64,000 nucleotides of DNA from Haemonchus contortus (GCA_000469685.2 LS997566.1:41270420-41334419), one strand, 5' to 3'; counted from the stretch's first letter, positions 1-12,814 are shown. Notes: generated from the sequence alone by a model not told the origin. Made by a program: numbers and translations.

Positions 1-15
1 GGTAGTTTCCTATAG

Positions 16-208
16 GGATCAACAAACAAAGAAGGCAGGAGAGGAACTGGAAAAAGAAAAGAAAGAAAAAGAAATGAAGGAAGGAAAAAGTAAAGAAGAA
101 GGTTCACAAAATTCGTCTACACCGAATCCTTCTGATGGTGGAAAAGATCCATTTGGGGCTTTTGTATCTAATATGGGACATCTGAATGAAAAAGATGGGG
201 GGATATGA
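16..208 (+). CDS. Partial: lysine-rich terminal exon of an upstream gene, possibly a third member of the A/B family
   Basis: An acceptor-like TTTCCTATAG ends at 15 and is followed by a lysine-rich coding stretch, then AATAAA at 321. Two readings are possible. A phase-0 exon start, as in the last exon of genes A and B, gives a 25-residue Lys/Arg-rich tail with a stop at 91-93. The reading one base later stays open to a stop at 206-208 and gives a Glu/Lys-rich segment followed by a Ser/Pro/Gly-rich end. Both resemble a charged cytoplasmic tail like that of gene B (32532-32750). The rest of the gene lies left of the window, so family membership is inference from tail composition, splice phase and same-strand tandem position. 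Confidence 0.4.
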
Positions 209-320
209 AAAGGCAGGGGTTATTTTTAGATTTTACGTGAAGAAATAAACAACCAAACAAAAAAGCACTCGATAAAAACGTTACAGTTAACACTGGATGC
301 TGATCTTCACGTTTTTTTTC

Positions 321-326
321 AATAAA
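321..326 (+). promoter_or_regulatory. Polyadenylation signal for the left-edge exon
   Basis: A canonical AATAAA lies about 110 bases after the more distal stop codon of the terminal exon at the left edge. It follows a T-rich tract, as is common in nematode 3' ends. Confidence 0.4.
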
Positions 327-329
327 ATC

Positions 330-984
330 GTAGTTCTGAATCGTAGTTCCACGTTCACAATTCTTGAAACCTGGGCATTTTACATAAAATTTTTTACTGC
401 TCTGCCATACAGGCTTGTTATGGTTGAACCGCTATAATGGTCAAGGTTTCGAGTGAATCGTCGTCTTCAGGACCTGGAAGTAGTTCGAGTCTTCTATTCT
501 GTGACTTACCCGACCAAGCGCCCAATCACAGTAGGCTAGTTGCAACAACTCCCGGAAACTCGAAATTCGAAAAGCTCTCACCAGAGTGACCAACCTTGTG
601 CTGTTCCATCAGTGTTACGTCCCACTATATGTGAACAACAAGGGACCAATGAGACATTACTGATGATAAGAATTATGCGGCTAATCTCAAAGCCCACAAA
701 AGGGAACGAATGGCAAGAGTTCACTTGTTACGGCTAAGCCCTCATTCCGGTTGTTCAGCCTCGGGTTTTTCGCGCGTATATGTAAAGCTTCAGTATCCTT
801 CTGGCACCAATTTCAATTTCGTAGGCTAGGATTTTACGCTCGATGTCAAAATCATTGCCTTGATGTCCTTCTGGTCGGTGCTTCCCAAGTTGTGTCTGTG
901 GGCTTCCACGCCTTCTTATTGCTAGATGTTCTTTGACGCGTCCACCGAGCATCCCTCCCGTCTCACGAATATATGTATTATAAC
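330..984. other. Intergenic, nothing recognised
   Basis: Open frames here are short and lack matched splice sites, homology to other parts of the window or protein motifs that I can name. Confidence 0.4.
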
Positions 985-2145
985 AGTCGGTTCTCCCGGC
1001 TCACGCCGCACTTCCCTCCTTCTTCGACAAAGTTGTAGTAATCGGCTAACTTTCTCCTCCTTCTTTAAATGAATAATATTTTCTTGTACATGAAGTCTGA
1101 CACGGGACTAACAAGGCAGTGCATATTGTATTAAATGTGAGTCGGTGCTACGCTTATGAAGTCTCAATCTTTGGCTCTAGTTCTTAAAAATAAACACTCA
1201 TGGAAGATTTAACTGATAGCTAATCAAAGCTTTCGGCGGTATTCACAAATTCTCCGAGCGATGGTCACGCCATTATCAAATGTCTTTATCAATGAGCATT
1301 ATTCTTCACATATATATCACTAGTTGAGTAACCCAGATCACTGGCGGTGGATTGAGTTTGGTCGCAAATGACATCGAACCCAATCCTGTTGGGTAGCGGT
1401 CGTAATCTAGTAGCAAGAAATGAACGAAGTTCTCATCTGCTTAGCGTAGTGCCGCTAATGAGTCCCTACCACTAGGCTTACCACTCACTTCTGTCACTCT
1501 ACCCTACCATCCCATCTTATTGCATGAAACATACCGAACAGCCAAAGCTACATCGTAAATACCAAAGGGTTAGAATTTTGATCGGCAGGACGCTCTTGCT
1601 CTTTTAGGCCCCTTATTCTCTCTTATCATTTGCCATCGTTTCCTTTGATCGAGCACCTACGATCCTCATATCCTACATCACTACGAAATTTAAACTCTTT
1701 ACGACCAGGGGAACAGGAATAATGAACCTTCGCTCATCCATTTGTTTCGCGCAAACCCCACTCCCTGTGAGCGGCGTATGGTTCTGCTACCTGTCATGAG
1801 TGTCTCCGTCCTGTAGCCTGTATTCCTATCAAATTTCCACGCTCCAGGTCCTCGTAAATAGGAGTTATGAATTACGGGTAAAAACTATATCACGCAAAAC
1901 CCGCCTAGTGTAGGCGGAGTCTGGCCCTGCTACCTGCCATTGAGGTTCCGATTCTGTCCCTGTACTCCTACCAAAGTTGAACGCTTTAGGTCCACAGGTA
2001 CAGGAGTTATGAATTGCCAGTCAAACACACACACACGCCGACACACACACACTCACACACACACACACACACACACAAACAAACAAACAAACAAACAAAC
2101 AAACACACCGACAAAACAACAGACACACTTAGCGAATTATATATA
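985..2145 (+). repeat. Dispersed repeat family R1, copy 1 (CA-tailed)
   Basis: This roughly 1.1-kb block is repeated in the same orientation at 14000-14885 and 34195-35325, and inverted at 24465-25100 and beyond. Shared landmarks in order are an AAGTTGTAGTAATCGGCTAA segment, a CGGTCGTAATCTAGTAGCAAG segment, a GC-rich module with ACAGGAGTTATGAATT, a CA-repeat tract, and a terminal CACTTAGCGAATTATATATA. There is no coding potential. Because the copies are collinear and share an abrupt end, it behaves like a non-autonomous interspersed element. I could not assign it to a class. Confidence 0.7.
2023..2125 (+). repeat. CA / CAAA microsatellite at the end of R1 copy 1
   Basis: A run of CA dinucleotides passes into tandem ACAA tetranucleotides. 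The same CA-rich tract occurs at the same place in the other R1 copies, so it is part of the repeat family rather than a chance microsatellite. Confidence 0.8.
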
Positions 2146-2689
2146 GTAGGTGTGTGCAATCTCCGGCTTTTCCAAACGGACAAATGACGCAGTTATCCGC
2201 AGACCATGCACGGTCGTGAGGCTTACTGCGGATCAGTTGACGTTTGATATTGTCTCCCGTTAGATTTATCAAGATACTTGGCCAAATCCGCTCGTACTGT
2301 GCATTACCGGACATCCGCGCTAGTTTTGTCTTATATAAAAGAAAGCTTGAGATACACCATGTTCTCAGCATTTCCAGTAAAATGCTTTTGTTAGTCTGGT
2401 CTTCCGTGTTGTGTCCTATAACTACTCAACTTTGCGATCTCAGATGCTAGTTCACGTGTCTCCTCTCACTTCGCCGTACTAACTCCTGCCGCCGTTTTGT
2501 ACATATTACGGATAACTGCACATTTTAAGGTTACTGTTAAATCTGCAAATGTCACTGCCAAATCCTAGCTTGTTGCTTATTATCTTGCACTTGAAAGCTT
2601 TCGGAAGATTCATTCGCGACTACTTTGAATTTTTGATTTTATATCCAATCACTCTTCTTTTCCCCCCTCTCCTCAGCGGCCCCGCAGTA

Positions 2690-3025
2690 GCTGGGCCTCT
2701 TGTTCTGATTAGCTTCACCACATAGTTCGCTCAACGCCATAAATACCTTGGCTTCAGAGAGGTCTCCTGCATGATCGCGTCCCTCCATTTCTCCCCAAGG
2801 CTCCCCATGGTTGATTCCCTACAGCTTCAAGTTCCAATCTCCTCTTGCTTTTCTAACCATATCAGCTCCTTTCTTCGCAGCGAAAACATATACCTTCGCC
2901 CGTGCTTTTCTTTCATCTTCAGCTTAACAGGGGCTGTCTGATGACTGTCCTGACATCTTCACTTCTAATCCGATCCAACTTTCTCTGACCGCAGGTCCTC
3001 CTTCAAATATTTTCTGACTTTTTAT
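2690..3025 (-). pseudogene. Degraded 3' fragment of an RTE-type reverse transcriptase
   Basis: On the minus strand this region resembles the C-terminal part of the retrotransposon at 17990-20830. A stretch reading like R-S-E-D-V-R-T-V matches the I-R-N-E-D-V-R-T-A segment there and is followed by a WRDAI-like piece. Stops and frameshifts interrupt every frame. It is too decayed to carry any function. The match was made by eye from short collinear blocks. Confidence 0.45.
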
Positions 3026-3029
3026 TTGT

Positions 3030-4799
3030 GGTTACACCCCGTTTCGATGGCATGAAGTCGGGTTCATGTATGGATATGAATTTAGGTTGGCCAGCAGAAA
3101 AAGAAACGCCACAATTTCCATCCGACAGGAAATGAGAGATGAGCAAAACTTGTGAACCGAACTTGCTCCTCTACGTAATGCATACTAGTCACCACACTCC
3201 GCGAATTCAATCTATTGAATACTGTTTACCCGAAAAGAACCGCGACTAACGCTGATGAGAAGGATGGTCTGGCCCCTGTTTCCGTCCGAGCTGCTGTTTC
3301 TGAAAGACCGGGAAGAAACATGAACTATGCTCACTAACTCACTCACTGGGCTCACTTAACGCGAAGGGAAACGTTCAACAGCAAAGCGCGTAGTAGAGAA
3401 CGAGTCTAAGGCTACGGTACGTTCGAGACACCAATCTCAATTCGTTCGTTTTCCAACTAGGTTCTTTTCCTTAACTCTCCCCCAAGGATGGAGGTAGCAG
3501 TAGAATTAGTATAAAAACCGAAGGCAGCGCGGTTCCGAGCTCTTGCGGCTAGAGGCAACGATGCGATTCGAAGAGTTGGCCCACGAACATCACCTCCACT
3601 ACTCAAAGCACCTTGTATTCACCAGCCCCTGTTGCTGCCTATTGCGTTCCTTTATTCTTGATCCTATAAATCGTTCTCACCGCAAAAGCTAAGGAATCTG
3701 TTCCAGCGCATTGATACTGTAAGTAGGAGTGGTACACGCGTAGGTTATCAATTGTATTTTGTGATTGGGTCATAGTCAGAGGCTGGGGTTTGTGAGGGTC
3801 CGTTATGAGTCGGACCACTGTTCTTATTCACTGCTTTCAGGGATCTCATGAAGCACCTGAATTGCTTTCATTTGGTATTTGGTGAGGTATTGATGCCCTG
3901 ACTGAGGTGCCCGACTGCGCAGCGATTCAGCCCGTTTTATAATAAGTAGGCTCACCCTTAACTTTTTTGATGCTTCGTATGTGATGAACTCCCGTTGACC
4001 GTTTCTCTCTCTTACCTCAGGTCCAAAAGTCTGCGAATGTGAGATTTGTGCTATATGAGACGCCTGGGACGGACTGGGCCCTCTGCACAGGATGGGTTGG
4101 AAAAGAAATAAGAGAGCTGGCTCTATCAAGTGAGTGATCCACCATCGCACACACTAGTAAACAACAGAAGCTTTGTGATTTCCAAGCGTAGTTCATTTCA
4201 GGTTACCCGTATCCTAAAGTGGTGAGCACTCGCTACTCGTTTGGCTCGGAGTCGTGCAGAGTTGACATGTCACCATTGTTGTTGGTCTCAAAAAGTATGT
4301 TTTACTATACCGCCTATGCCTTGTTAAAAATATACTGAGAATCGTCTACACTACACGAACTTTTCATTTTTCTAAATCGTTGCTCCATGCTCATACTAAT
4401 AGATACCTCAAACAAATATGGCGATGTGTTCGAACCAGAGACTCATTCTCAAAGCTGACAGGTCCCGTTCTCCCCGAAGGCGGCGTTCTGTAGAATGAGA
4501 TTTGCTACAGTATCCCTAATACTTATGATAAGAAAGCTTACGTTATGGTACTAATGAATCTCAGAAATGTATGGCGATTGGTAGCTATGCTCATATCTTC
4601 GTTCCTCTGAAGTTCTTTCTGAAAAATTCAGACCGCCGCTAGCCTTTCGCTGAAATTTCCTGCCGCAGCTCAGTCAGCAAGTAGCGAGTCTGACAACTGA
4701 ATCTGAATCTATTCGAGAAAATAATGACGATGCTCCATGCCAATCTGAGGCGGCTCATCATTCCCAGTAAAATTTCGAATAAAACAACGTTCTATTCAG
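3030..4799. other. Upstream region of gene A, first exon not located
   Basis: Gene A needs a short upstream exon supplying the start codon and ending in phase 1. I could not choose one here. An ATG at 4724 is in frame with the signal-peptide exon and could instead be the start, but gene B has no ATG at that place and its matching acceptor suggests an upstream exon in both genes. Confidence 0.3.
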
Positions 4800-7700
4800 A
4801 TAAACTTATCTGGTGTTCCGTACTTGCCTTTTACGTCTTGTTAGCTGAGGCGATACAATGCTATACAGATGACCAGACAGAGCAGGTAATTCAAAAAGCT
4901 TTCAACAGTCGGATACGGTCTGGTTTGTGTTTGCTATGTGCCAGTGTATTGGTTACCCATTACAATCACGAATTTCTGAGAATAATATTGTTTAGGAAAT
5001 GGCTGCAACAGGTTATCAAACCTGCTCTTCGTACTATAATTTCAAACGCAAAGGGCGTCGGATTTTAGTGACAGGAGAAGGATTCACGGGATCATCCAAA
5101 GTACGCCTCTGAGGAGATCATAGCTTGCTTGTTCTATCATTTTGAATCGTCAAACTTCTCTTCCTAAATGGTTCTTGCTTCCTCTAAGCTGGCTCTTCCT
5201 CTCGCATAGGGAGGTTCGATTAGCTGGTACTTCAGGGCTTTCAATTTCTGCCAGTCCAGTCTTAATGATTCATGATCCTTCTCCCATGTGATCTCCTTCT
5301 TTCTATACCTTATCACTCCTCCAGTAAAAGTGGTTCACTCCGAAAGAAGCAGGGAGTCCCATCCAGCTGAACCAGACTAGAAGCGATGTACCACATTCCG
5401 CACTTATGCTCTGCCTTCTAAAGAACTCATAGCAGCTGAGCTCCTACTACTAACTTTACGCCCCTGTGTCATGTAGAGTAGGGCCCTTATTTCAACTTAT
5501 GTTGCTAGCGTTAAGAAGACAACTGTAGCCATTAATATATTGTGCTGGAAAGAAGGTTGCTACGAGTAAAAAAGCAAAGAAAAGCCATACTAATCAATTA
5601 TTCAGAAATCCACGAGTCCGGTGTTCTGCGAAGTTTACGACCATGGAGACCGTGGAAGAGCGCAATTAGTTATTGATGACAGAGAAGGTGATCATGTGTA
5701 TTAATTAAAGAGCACTTGAAATTAAAGGTTATCCTGAGAAGGGGAGGAGCGCCGAGGTAGGGATGAGATAATTACCTCGCGTAAAAAGCCAGGATGGGGT
5801 ATGAGTTGAATGTTCATTAGACTCACCCAACCTAGTGCTCCTTCCCTACTAAAGCTAAGGTCAAAAAACTGTATGTTCACGGCTGACATAGGTTCCTGAG
5901 CCCAATTGTGAGCTTAGCTCCTTATCTGCGCTCTATCGCTCAATATTGAAAAGAACGCATATCTCTCATTCACAATATCACCCCCGCTATAGACATACAA
6001 AGCCCATCTAGTACAGATCGAAATAACAGTTTTAGAAAACCAAGTTTACTCCCATTATTCACTTCACTCCTCACTCTACTCCAATAGGCTACTCACTCAC
6101 TCTGCTCCATTATGCTACTGCTTTCTATATAAAAAGGAAATGTAGGATAGAGCTGGGTTTTCCATGTTGTTACCTTTATCGTAATCATGAAGTTTTACGG
6201 GCGGACAGACAGACAAATCGACAAATCGGCCACAAAAGTACTGCTTCAAAAATAAGAGAAATTCTTGTGTCAAACAAATTTCCTGAGAAGGACATTTCCA
6301 GTTGCCATCCTTACATTCTACTCTTTCATCTTTTTTAAGCAAAAATCGCTGGGATAAAAAAAGGATCCGCTAATTGCTATTGCAATACTTCATTTATATG
6401 TCATACACAAGCGGAAACATTCAAGGTATCACTACTTATTACAACATCGTGCCTCACTTTCATTAGGGCAATCTAGTTGAATTCCGAAAAATCAGTAGTG
6501 ATTCACTAAAGTTAGGCTAGTCACTGCATAATAATCAGAAAAAACTCTATATTTACGGCGATTGCTGGATGCATAGGAAAGTCATCAAATAGGATTTGAG
6601 CAATTAATGTCATCAGAACCCCTATGAAATGTATACGTTCCAGAACTATATCTCTAGGGCAGGTCCGGAAGAAAAGCGTATTCTCAAGCATTTCTTGAAA
6701 AAGAGAGGTGCGTGTTTATCAGCGGATGATGTATTTGTTTTAGATCCTCCTTTTTCTAGCCTGAAATTACAAAAAAGAACAAAAAAAGAACAAAAGCAAA
6801 CTGTGGCTCTTCGAAGGAAGCTGTTGTCATGTTGTTTACTGAGAAGGGGAAGGTCAGGACCGACTAACGCTGCAGCGTTCAGTACACCGCCTTTATTCTA
6901 CTGTAGTTGCTACAGTACCTTTTAATCTGCTCATACATATTTATACCAGTCAGATCGCTCAACTCCAGCCTCTCCTCCTAATTGTGTTGATGCTCACCTA
7001 CCCCCTGTAATCCATCCAAATTGAAACCCTCTTCATTCACAAGAAATGAGTTATAGGATTTCGGTAACTACACTTACGCTTCGTGTACTCTCCTCCCCCT
7101 CTCCACCGTCTCAGCCATGAGCAGGGTTTAGCTCGAGCAATGAGTGCTTGAGTAACATGATTTACATCCTGATCAGTTCAACATGACTGCATATTTTCAC
7201 ATGGCTAACAACCGTTCCACGAGGGCGCTACCACCCATATTTCCTTTGAATTCGCACACTCTAAGCCCGAGGGAATAGAAAATATAAATTTGCAAATCGC
7301 CGGTTAAACACATACGTACGCACACATACACATACAAGTGCACTCACACGTACACACCGACACACCAAAGACAAACCGCCAAACCGTCACCAAACTGCAT
7401 GTAACAAATAAAATTCAAAATGGGTTTTTTTCGGAAAAGCTGGCAGGGCTCCTTTTTAGAACCTAGTGGAAGAATACAGTAAAATATTTTCAGCTGCTGT
7501 GTCCGATTCTAACATCATATCCTCATCGCATCCAATCACCTCATTATCAGAAGCAACAGCAAGCGTAGCCCTTAGTTCTGAAGGAGCATCAGCAAGCGTG
7601 GCAGCTTCTACTACTATTACAACAACAACTACTACTACTATTACTGAGGCCTCAAAGAACGAATCAGTTACCACTGAGGCTTCCACGAGCGAAACAACTA

Positions 7701-10700
7701 TCACATCTATGGCACCTGGGAGCGAAGCAGTTACTGAGAATAGTGGCCCAACCGGAGATCCGGAGACTGTCACATCTGGCCCAATCGGACATCCGGAGTC
7801 TGTCACATCTGAAGAGCAACAATTAGAGCGAGGTATAGCGGATGATACTGAAACGACAACGGTACGTTTCGAGATCCATTCGCACCTTCGTAGGGATAGG
7901 AGTGCGACATCCTTCTAGGATTATTGCGTTTAATACAGAGTGAGCAGGTACGATTGAGCCCAAGACTTGGCCATCGGATAAGAGAAAGACGTCTGAAACC
8001 ATATTTTGAGCGAAAAGCATATTCTAATTAGATACGCATTTTCTAGAGTCTGAGACAACTTCTCTGGTAGCTGAAACCGGTTGGTGGTTTCTAACTGACC
8101 AGCTAGGACGCAAGAGATCTGAGGAGCACTGTGTGGATCGCATCTCTTCCTATGGGGTTGGCAGGAAAGTTCTGCGTCAAAAAATTTGAAGCGTTGAAAA
8201 TTTGTATTAACCATGTCAACACAGTAGCAGGGGAAACCAACTTCTAGGACATTCCCTTGTCGAACAAAACATGAGTAGACGAGCGCACCCAAGCAGGCTT
8301 CCGCAGCATTGCTGTCAATGGATGGGCATTTTCTTTGAGTCACAGCTTCTTAAGTACTGGACAAAAGGCATCAGTGACTTTGATAATCTCAGAAAATAAA
8401 AATGAAAATTTCAAAATGGCTTCCATTTTGCGGCAGAACTTCTTTCCACCCCCACATATCGTCATGTAATAGAGCAGCCCACCTGACGTACCCACTACGC
8501 GGGTTAACTCGAGATATTTTTTCCCGATGGACAGTATATGTAATGCGGTTAGGAGAGACTCTTCAATGTTGGATCACCATAAAACTGCTTCGAATACTCT
8601 TGATGTTTCCTGTGTTGCAGAAAGAAGTGAAGAAGGATGGTAGTACACCACATAGACATAAGTAAGTCTTGTGTTGAATGCTTAAATTGCGCCGTGATCC
8701 CTGTATACGGATCGGATCATAGTATCATAAACTACCACTGAGATGGTTATCCATTATAAGAACTTTTTCCTTTGTGGTTTCGGAAAGTGAATGAAAAAAC
8801 GGAAAAATGAATAACTTCCACATACGGCCATCTAATGAACCTTGGCATAATTGTTTTATTACTGAGTTGTTCTCTTGAATTCTTCACGAAGCATTGTGAG
8901 GAAGCTAGGAAGTAAGCGCCAGCCTAAGAAAGCTTGTATCCAAACTTTGTGAAGAGTTTAGGAAAACAACCCTCTCACAAAATTTTAAGGCAGGTCTTCC
9001 CTGCAGTGTCCTGCAAATTTCATATAATCACTATGAGAAAAATAAGAGCGAGCCTCATATTATACATCATTCTAGATCTTGAAGCTTCAAGCCAGTCATG
9101 CCCAGAACTTCTTGGAGAGGCATCAAAGATAATTGTCTAGAACAAATTGAAAGCTTTGCTTTATAATATTAGATCCAAAGAGTGGATACACGGCCTATGC
9201 AATTTAGCGGCGGAGTGGCCGGAAATCGTGAAGTAACAGGGGGGAGGGGGTGGTGGTGTCTTACTTGGGGTATCAAGGTCGCACGTGGTGTAACTATTAG
9301 GTTGTAAGGAAAGTTCTGGCCGTTTCGTCAGCTATTTTTCAAAAATTTACAACTCATCTCAAAGTGAACATTTTTATTTATAGTAAGCCCCATTCAGTTC
9401 TACACATGCTTGCCACGTAGTACAAGTCTGTCTATTCCATTCTTATAAAAGTCCGGATATCTGGATTCCAAAAACTCGAGAAAGGCAGCTTCCGCATCGC
9501 CTTGATTTTTGAACAATCGTTCCTTTAAAAAGCTGTCCAGATGTTTGAGTAAATGGTAGTCAGTTGGTGACAGGCCTGGTGAATAGGGTGGATGAGGGAG
9601 AGCTTCGATTCGCAGCTCGTTCAACTTCTGGAAGACAATTCGTGACACATGCGGTTGCGCATTGTCGTGTAAGAGCAGTAGACCGTGGCGACTGACTAGT
9701 GCTGGCTGCATTTGCCCCAGTTTCGTGTACTTCTTGTGAATTCTGGATCACTTGTGATCACAATATGACTGTGCGGTGATAGTTAGACCTGGAGGAAGAA
9801 ACGCGTAGTGGATCAATCTATGGTTGGACCACGAAACTGTGATCATTGTCTTCGTGACGTGTAAACTTGGTTTGGGCAATTTTTTGGAGGCTCATCCACA
9901 CCCACCCACTGAGCAGAATGCTTCCTGTTATCATACGGGATCCATTTCTCATCACACGTTACAATACGATGGAGAAAAGTCTCAACATCATTTCTTCTCA
10001 ACAGCGGACTTGAAACCTCTGAGCGATTCAGTTGCTGCTGCTCCGTGAAATCGTGAGGCACCCACTTGTCAAGCTTCTTCACCATTTCAGGCAGCTTGAG
10101 GTGGGCAGCGACGACTGTGTGGGAGACACCCATCTTTTTCTCAATCTCTCTCAAAGGTTGACTCGATCTTCTTCGACTGCTCTTAGCAAAACATCGTGAT
10201 CAACTAACGATGGTCGACCAATTCGTTTTTCGTCTTCCAGTGACTCGTCTCCACTTCTAAACTTCTGGAACCAGCGACTAACCGTTCGCTCCGATGCAGT
10301 GCCTTCTCCCCATACAACGTTGATGTTTGTGGCTGCATCCTTCGTTGTTCGACCAAGTTTGAACTCGTGAAGTAAAACCGTTCAAAAGCAGTCTTATCCA
10401 TTCTGCCATAAAAACTTCCTAAGGATTCCAGAACTATACAGACTTTGGGGAAAGCGCTATAACAGAAAGAGTAACTAGCAAGGAACTAAGGAGCACACTA
10501 TGTCGATTAGTCTGAATGGAACCGCTAAAATTTGAATTCATATGGCGCGTGCGTGGGAACGGTCAGAACTTTCCTTACAACCTAATACAATGAAAGACAA
10601 GCATGTAAGAAGGAGCCAGAGAAGTGGTGCCCATATATGTAGGTGGTGTGCTCATACAGCGGTTCCCCGGAGACGGTAGGAATAATGAGTTATGTCCCAC

Positions 10701-12707
10701 TGGGTTCCCACAGAAAATTAACATTTCACATTTGTGCATTTCCCCATCTCTAAACAAGTTCTACCGTCAGTTATTTTTCACAAACATCGTGCATTCTGTT
10801 ATAGTATGTTCCTGATTATTATACTGGGCATCATATGTGTAGTTCTCGTGCTTGCCATTATTGCTCTCATTCCATGTGCGGTTAGAGGAGGCAATAACAA
10901 AGAAGTCAAGGTAAAGAAAATGTCTATTTGCATAAGTTGATATTGAAATAGAAATAAGTCCGTAGGCAGGGCTAAAAGGAGAAACTACCGACAAACTAAC
11001 AATGTAAGAGTGATTTAGAACCAAGGAATCACAGAATGAGGCAAAACGCTTTGGGTTCAAGATATCCAAGGGAAAATCGAGGGTTGTGATTCAAGATAGT
11101 CAATAACTGCTCAATATAAAGATCAATACCTAAAATTCTGCTTCGTAAGAAAATGTCCAAATCATGATGGCCTGGAAGGCCCACTCGAGAAATTTTTCTC
11201 AGAGATAAGATAATTGGAGTTAAAATTGAATGCTTCAGGACGGGTCTGGTTAAATTTCTCAGTGGAAGGACACGCGGCGACTGCCGGTGGGAATTCGGGG
11301 AGAAGTTCCGTCACCCTTTCAGGACAGATAAAGACTACTAACCAAGGAGGGGTAGTCTACTTATCGTGGAACTTTGAATGGAGACCCAGATAAGTCGATG
11401 GAGTTTTGAATGCTGCTTACGAAAATGGGAATTAAATGTGCAAAATGGTTCCCCTTAGAAAGTTATGGGAGCCCGAATTTTGCTTGACGGTAGTATCACT
11501 TGGATGTGCGAACTCGTCGCTGCGATATCGAGCGACTACGCGGCCTAGTGGTAATGGTTTCGCTTCATGAGTGGAAGATAGGGTTTTGCTCTCCGCATTG
11601 TCGGCATTTTCGCATAGTGTTTTTTCATTCCATCAATTGCTCTCTAAGCCTTTTCTGACATTTCTACAAGTGAACGCTTCATACCTGCTTCCATTTTCTC
11701 TCGTCGCCCCCATCCAAGGAAAGTGGTTGTGCACGTCAATTGTATGGCTTTTTTCTATTCAAAAATTTAAGGAACATCCAACAGAAAGTTACTAGAGATG
11801 TGGGAGTTGCCTGCCAAATCTCAACATTGATGGAAAAACTTGAGAAAATGCGTGAAGCACACATGTTCTTCACAAACTGCCCACCTTGCAGAGCCATTTT
11901 CCTTGGATAAGGGCGACGAGAGAAAATGGAGGCAGATATGAGGCGTTCACTTGAAGAAATGTCAGAAAAGGTCTAGGGAATCATTGATGAAATGAGAAAA
12001 CACTTTGCAAAAATGCCGTCAATGCCGGGAAGCAAACCCCCATCTTACACCCATGAAGCGAGGTCACTACACTAGGCCACATAGGCGCTTGATGACAAAG
12101 CGACGAGTTTGCATATCCAAGTGATACTACCGGCAAGCAAAATTCGGGCTCCCATAACTTTCTAAGGGAAACCATTTTGCACATTTAATTCCCATTTTCG
12201 TAAGCAGCATTCAAAACTCTATCGATTTATCTCGGTCTCCATTCAAATTTCCGAGATAAGTGGACTACCTCTCCCTGGTAAGACTCACTCGAAAAAAAGC
12301 AAAAAAGCCCCTGGTTCAGTTTCTACCAATTCCAGGACCGTGGGTACGCCGCAGGTCAACATGTCCACCATCTGCGCTCTCCATTCACTTCCAACTACTC
12401 TTTCTAAATATTTTGACCATTGGTTCCCTTTTTGAATCAAAGCTTCGCTCCGTTTCCCATTAGCATCGAGGAAATTGACTAACTGGTTCTTCCTGGTCGA
12501 TCGACCGCAGCACAAACCAGTACCCTCTGAGGTCAACCAACCCGTTGACTTTTCGATTACCAATTTCGTGTGGGAGGATGCATATGCAAAGCCGCATATC
12601 ATTGTATAGGCTACATGAAACCCATTCACAACTCTGCCTGAACAATTATATGGAAATTTCAGAAAGGGACTATCAATCAGAAGAATGTCAAGAAGGGCGC
12701 TCCTTGA
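4800..12707 (+). CDS. Gene A: type I membrane protein with six-cysteine ectodomain, mucin-like stalk and basic tail (unrecognised family)
   Basis: Coding exons inferred by comparison with gene B: 4800-4885, 4996-5100, 5606-5687, 6340-6425, 6644-6707, 7467-7861, 8621-8661, 10805-10910 and 12663-12707. Each is bounded by AG and GT with compatible phases. The chain gives a signal peptide (IWCSVLAFYVLLAEA), then six conserved ectodomain cysteines (IQCYTD, TCSSYYNFKR, VFCEVYD, NCYCNTSFICHT), a linker NYIS..GPEEKRILKHFL, a Ser/Thr-rich stalk of about 130 residues, a short charged exon, one transmembrane helix (FLIIILGIICVVLVLAIIAL) and a short Lys-containing tail ending NVKKGAP. The closing CxC-x4-C vaguely recalls three-finger (Ly6-like) domains, but I cannot name the family. 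The start exon is unresolved. A mariner element lies in the intron before the transmembrane exon and a foldback in the last intron. Confidence 0.7.
6060..6230 (+). repeat. Dispersed short repeat R2, copy 1
   Basis: Lies in gene A between exons 3 and 4. The segment with TACTGCTTTCTATATAAA, GGAAATGTAGGATAGAG and a CGGACAGACAGAC end recurs at 22660-22810 in the same orientation and at 17640-17800 inverted. It has no coding content. Confidence 0.6.
9297..10585 (-). mobile_element. mariner element (DD34D type) in gene A intron
   Basis: Inverted termini begin TTAGGTTGTAAGGAAAGTTC on the left and end with its complement on the right, flanked by TA at 9295-9296 and 10586-10587. The 1.29-kb length is usual for mariner. 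The minus strand carries a fragmented transposase. The element lies between the small charged exon (8621-8661) and the transmembrane exon (10805-10910) of gene A, in the opposite orientation to the gene, so it should be removed with the intron. Confidence 0.92.
9400..10401 (-). pseudogene. mariner transposase, frameshifted
   Basis: Read on the minus strand from 10401, fragments follow mariner order: an N-terminal helix-turn-helix region (DKTAFERFYF ... NVVWGE-like), the linker block REIEKKMGVSHT, the first catalytic Asp in VTCDEKWIPYDN, the second in LLHDNAQPHV, and the third in SPTDYH. This fits a DD34D mariner of the cecropia/Hsmar1-like group. All three catalytic acids are still readable, but the frame shifts at least twice (between about 10204 and 10154, and between 9843 and 9751), so no intact enzyme is encoded. 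Confidence 0.88.
11334..12287. repeat. Foldback element in gene A last intron
   Basis: A left arm at about 11334-11735 is repeated as its reverse complement at about 11890-12287, separated by about 150 bases. Long matching blocks include TTTTGAATGCTGCTTACGAA and GAAAGTTATGGGAGCCCGAA. The arms diverge by scattered substitutions. No transposase is encoded. It lies between the transmembrane exon and the last exon of gene A, so the pre-mRNA would contain an approximately 400-bp imperfect hairpin. Confidence 0.88.
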
Positions 12708-12814
12708 TCAATCCGTTCAAAAGCACTGCTCCGCATCGTGGTTATGCTGAATTTTTCAGACCTATCAAACATTCTATTCTGCTAAAACAGATTATTTGAT
12801 ACCATATGAGTCTA

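Noticed and set aside
2023..2125. CA tract considered as a telomere-like or CRISPR-like repeat
   Set aside because: It is a simple microsatellite at the end of repeat R1, with no spacers or telomeric unit.
7456..7806. A Val-rich minus-strand frame opposite the gene A stalk exon
   Set aside because: It is the complement of the Ser/Thr repeats and has no independent support. The same holds for the minus-strand frame at 28215-28556.
9241..9260. A G-rich run that could form a quadruplex
   Set aside because: A single short run beside the mariner element with no conserved partner and no gene context.
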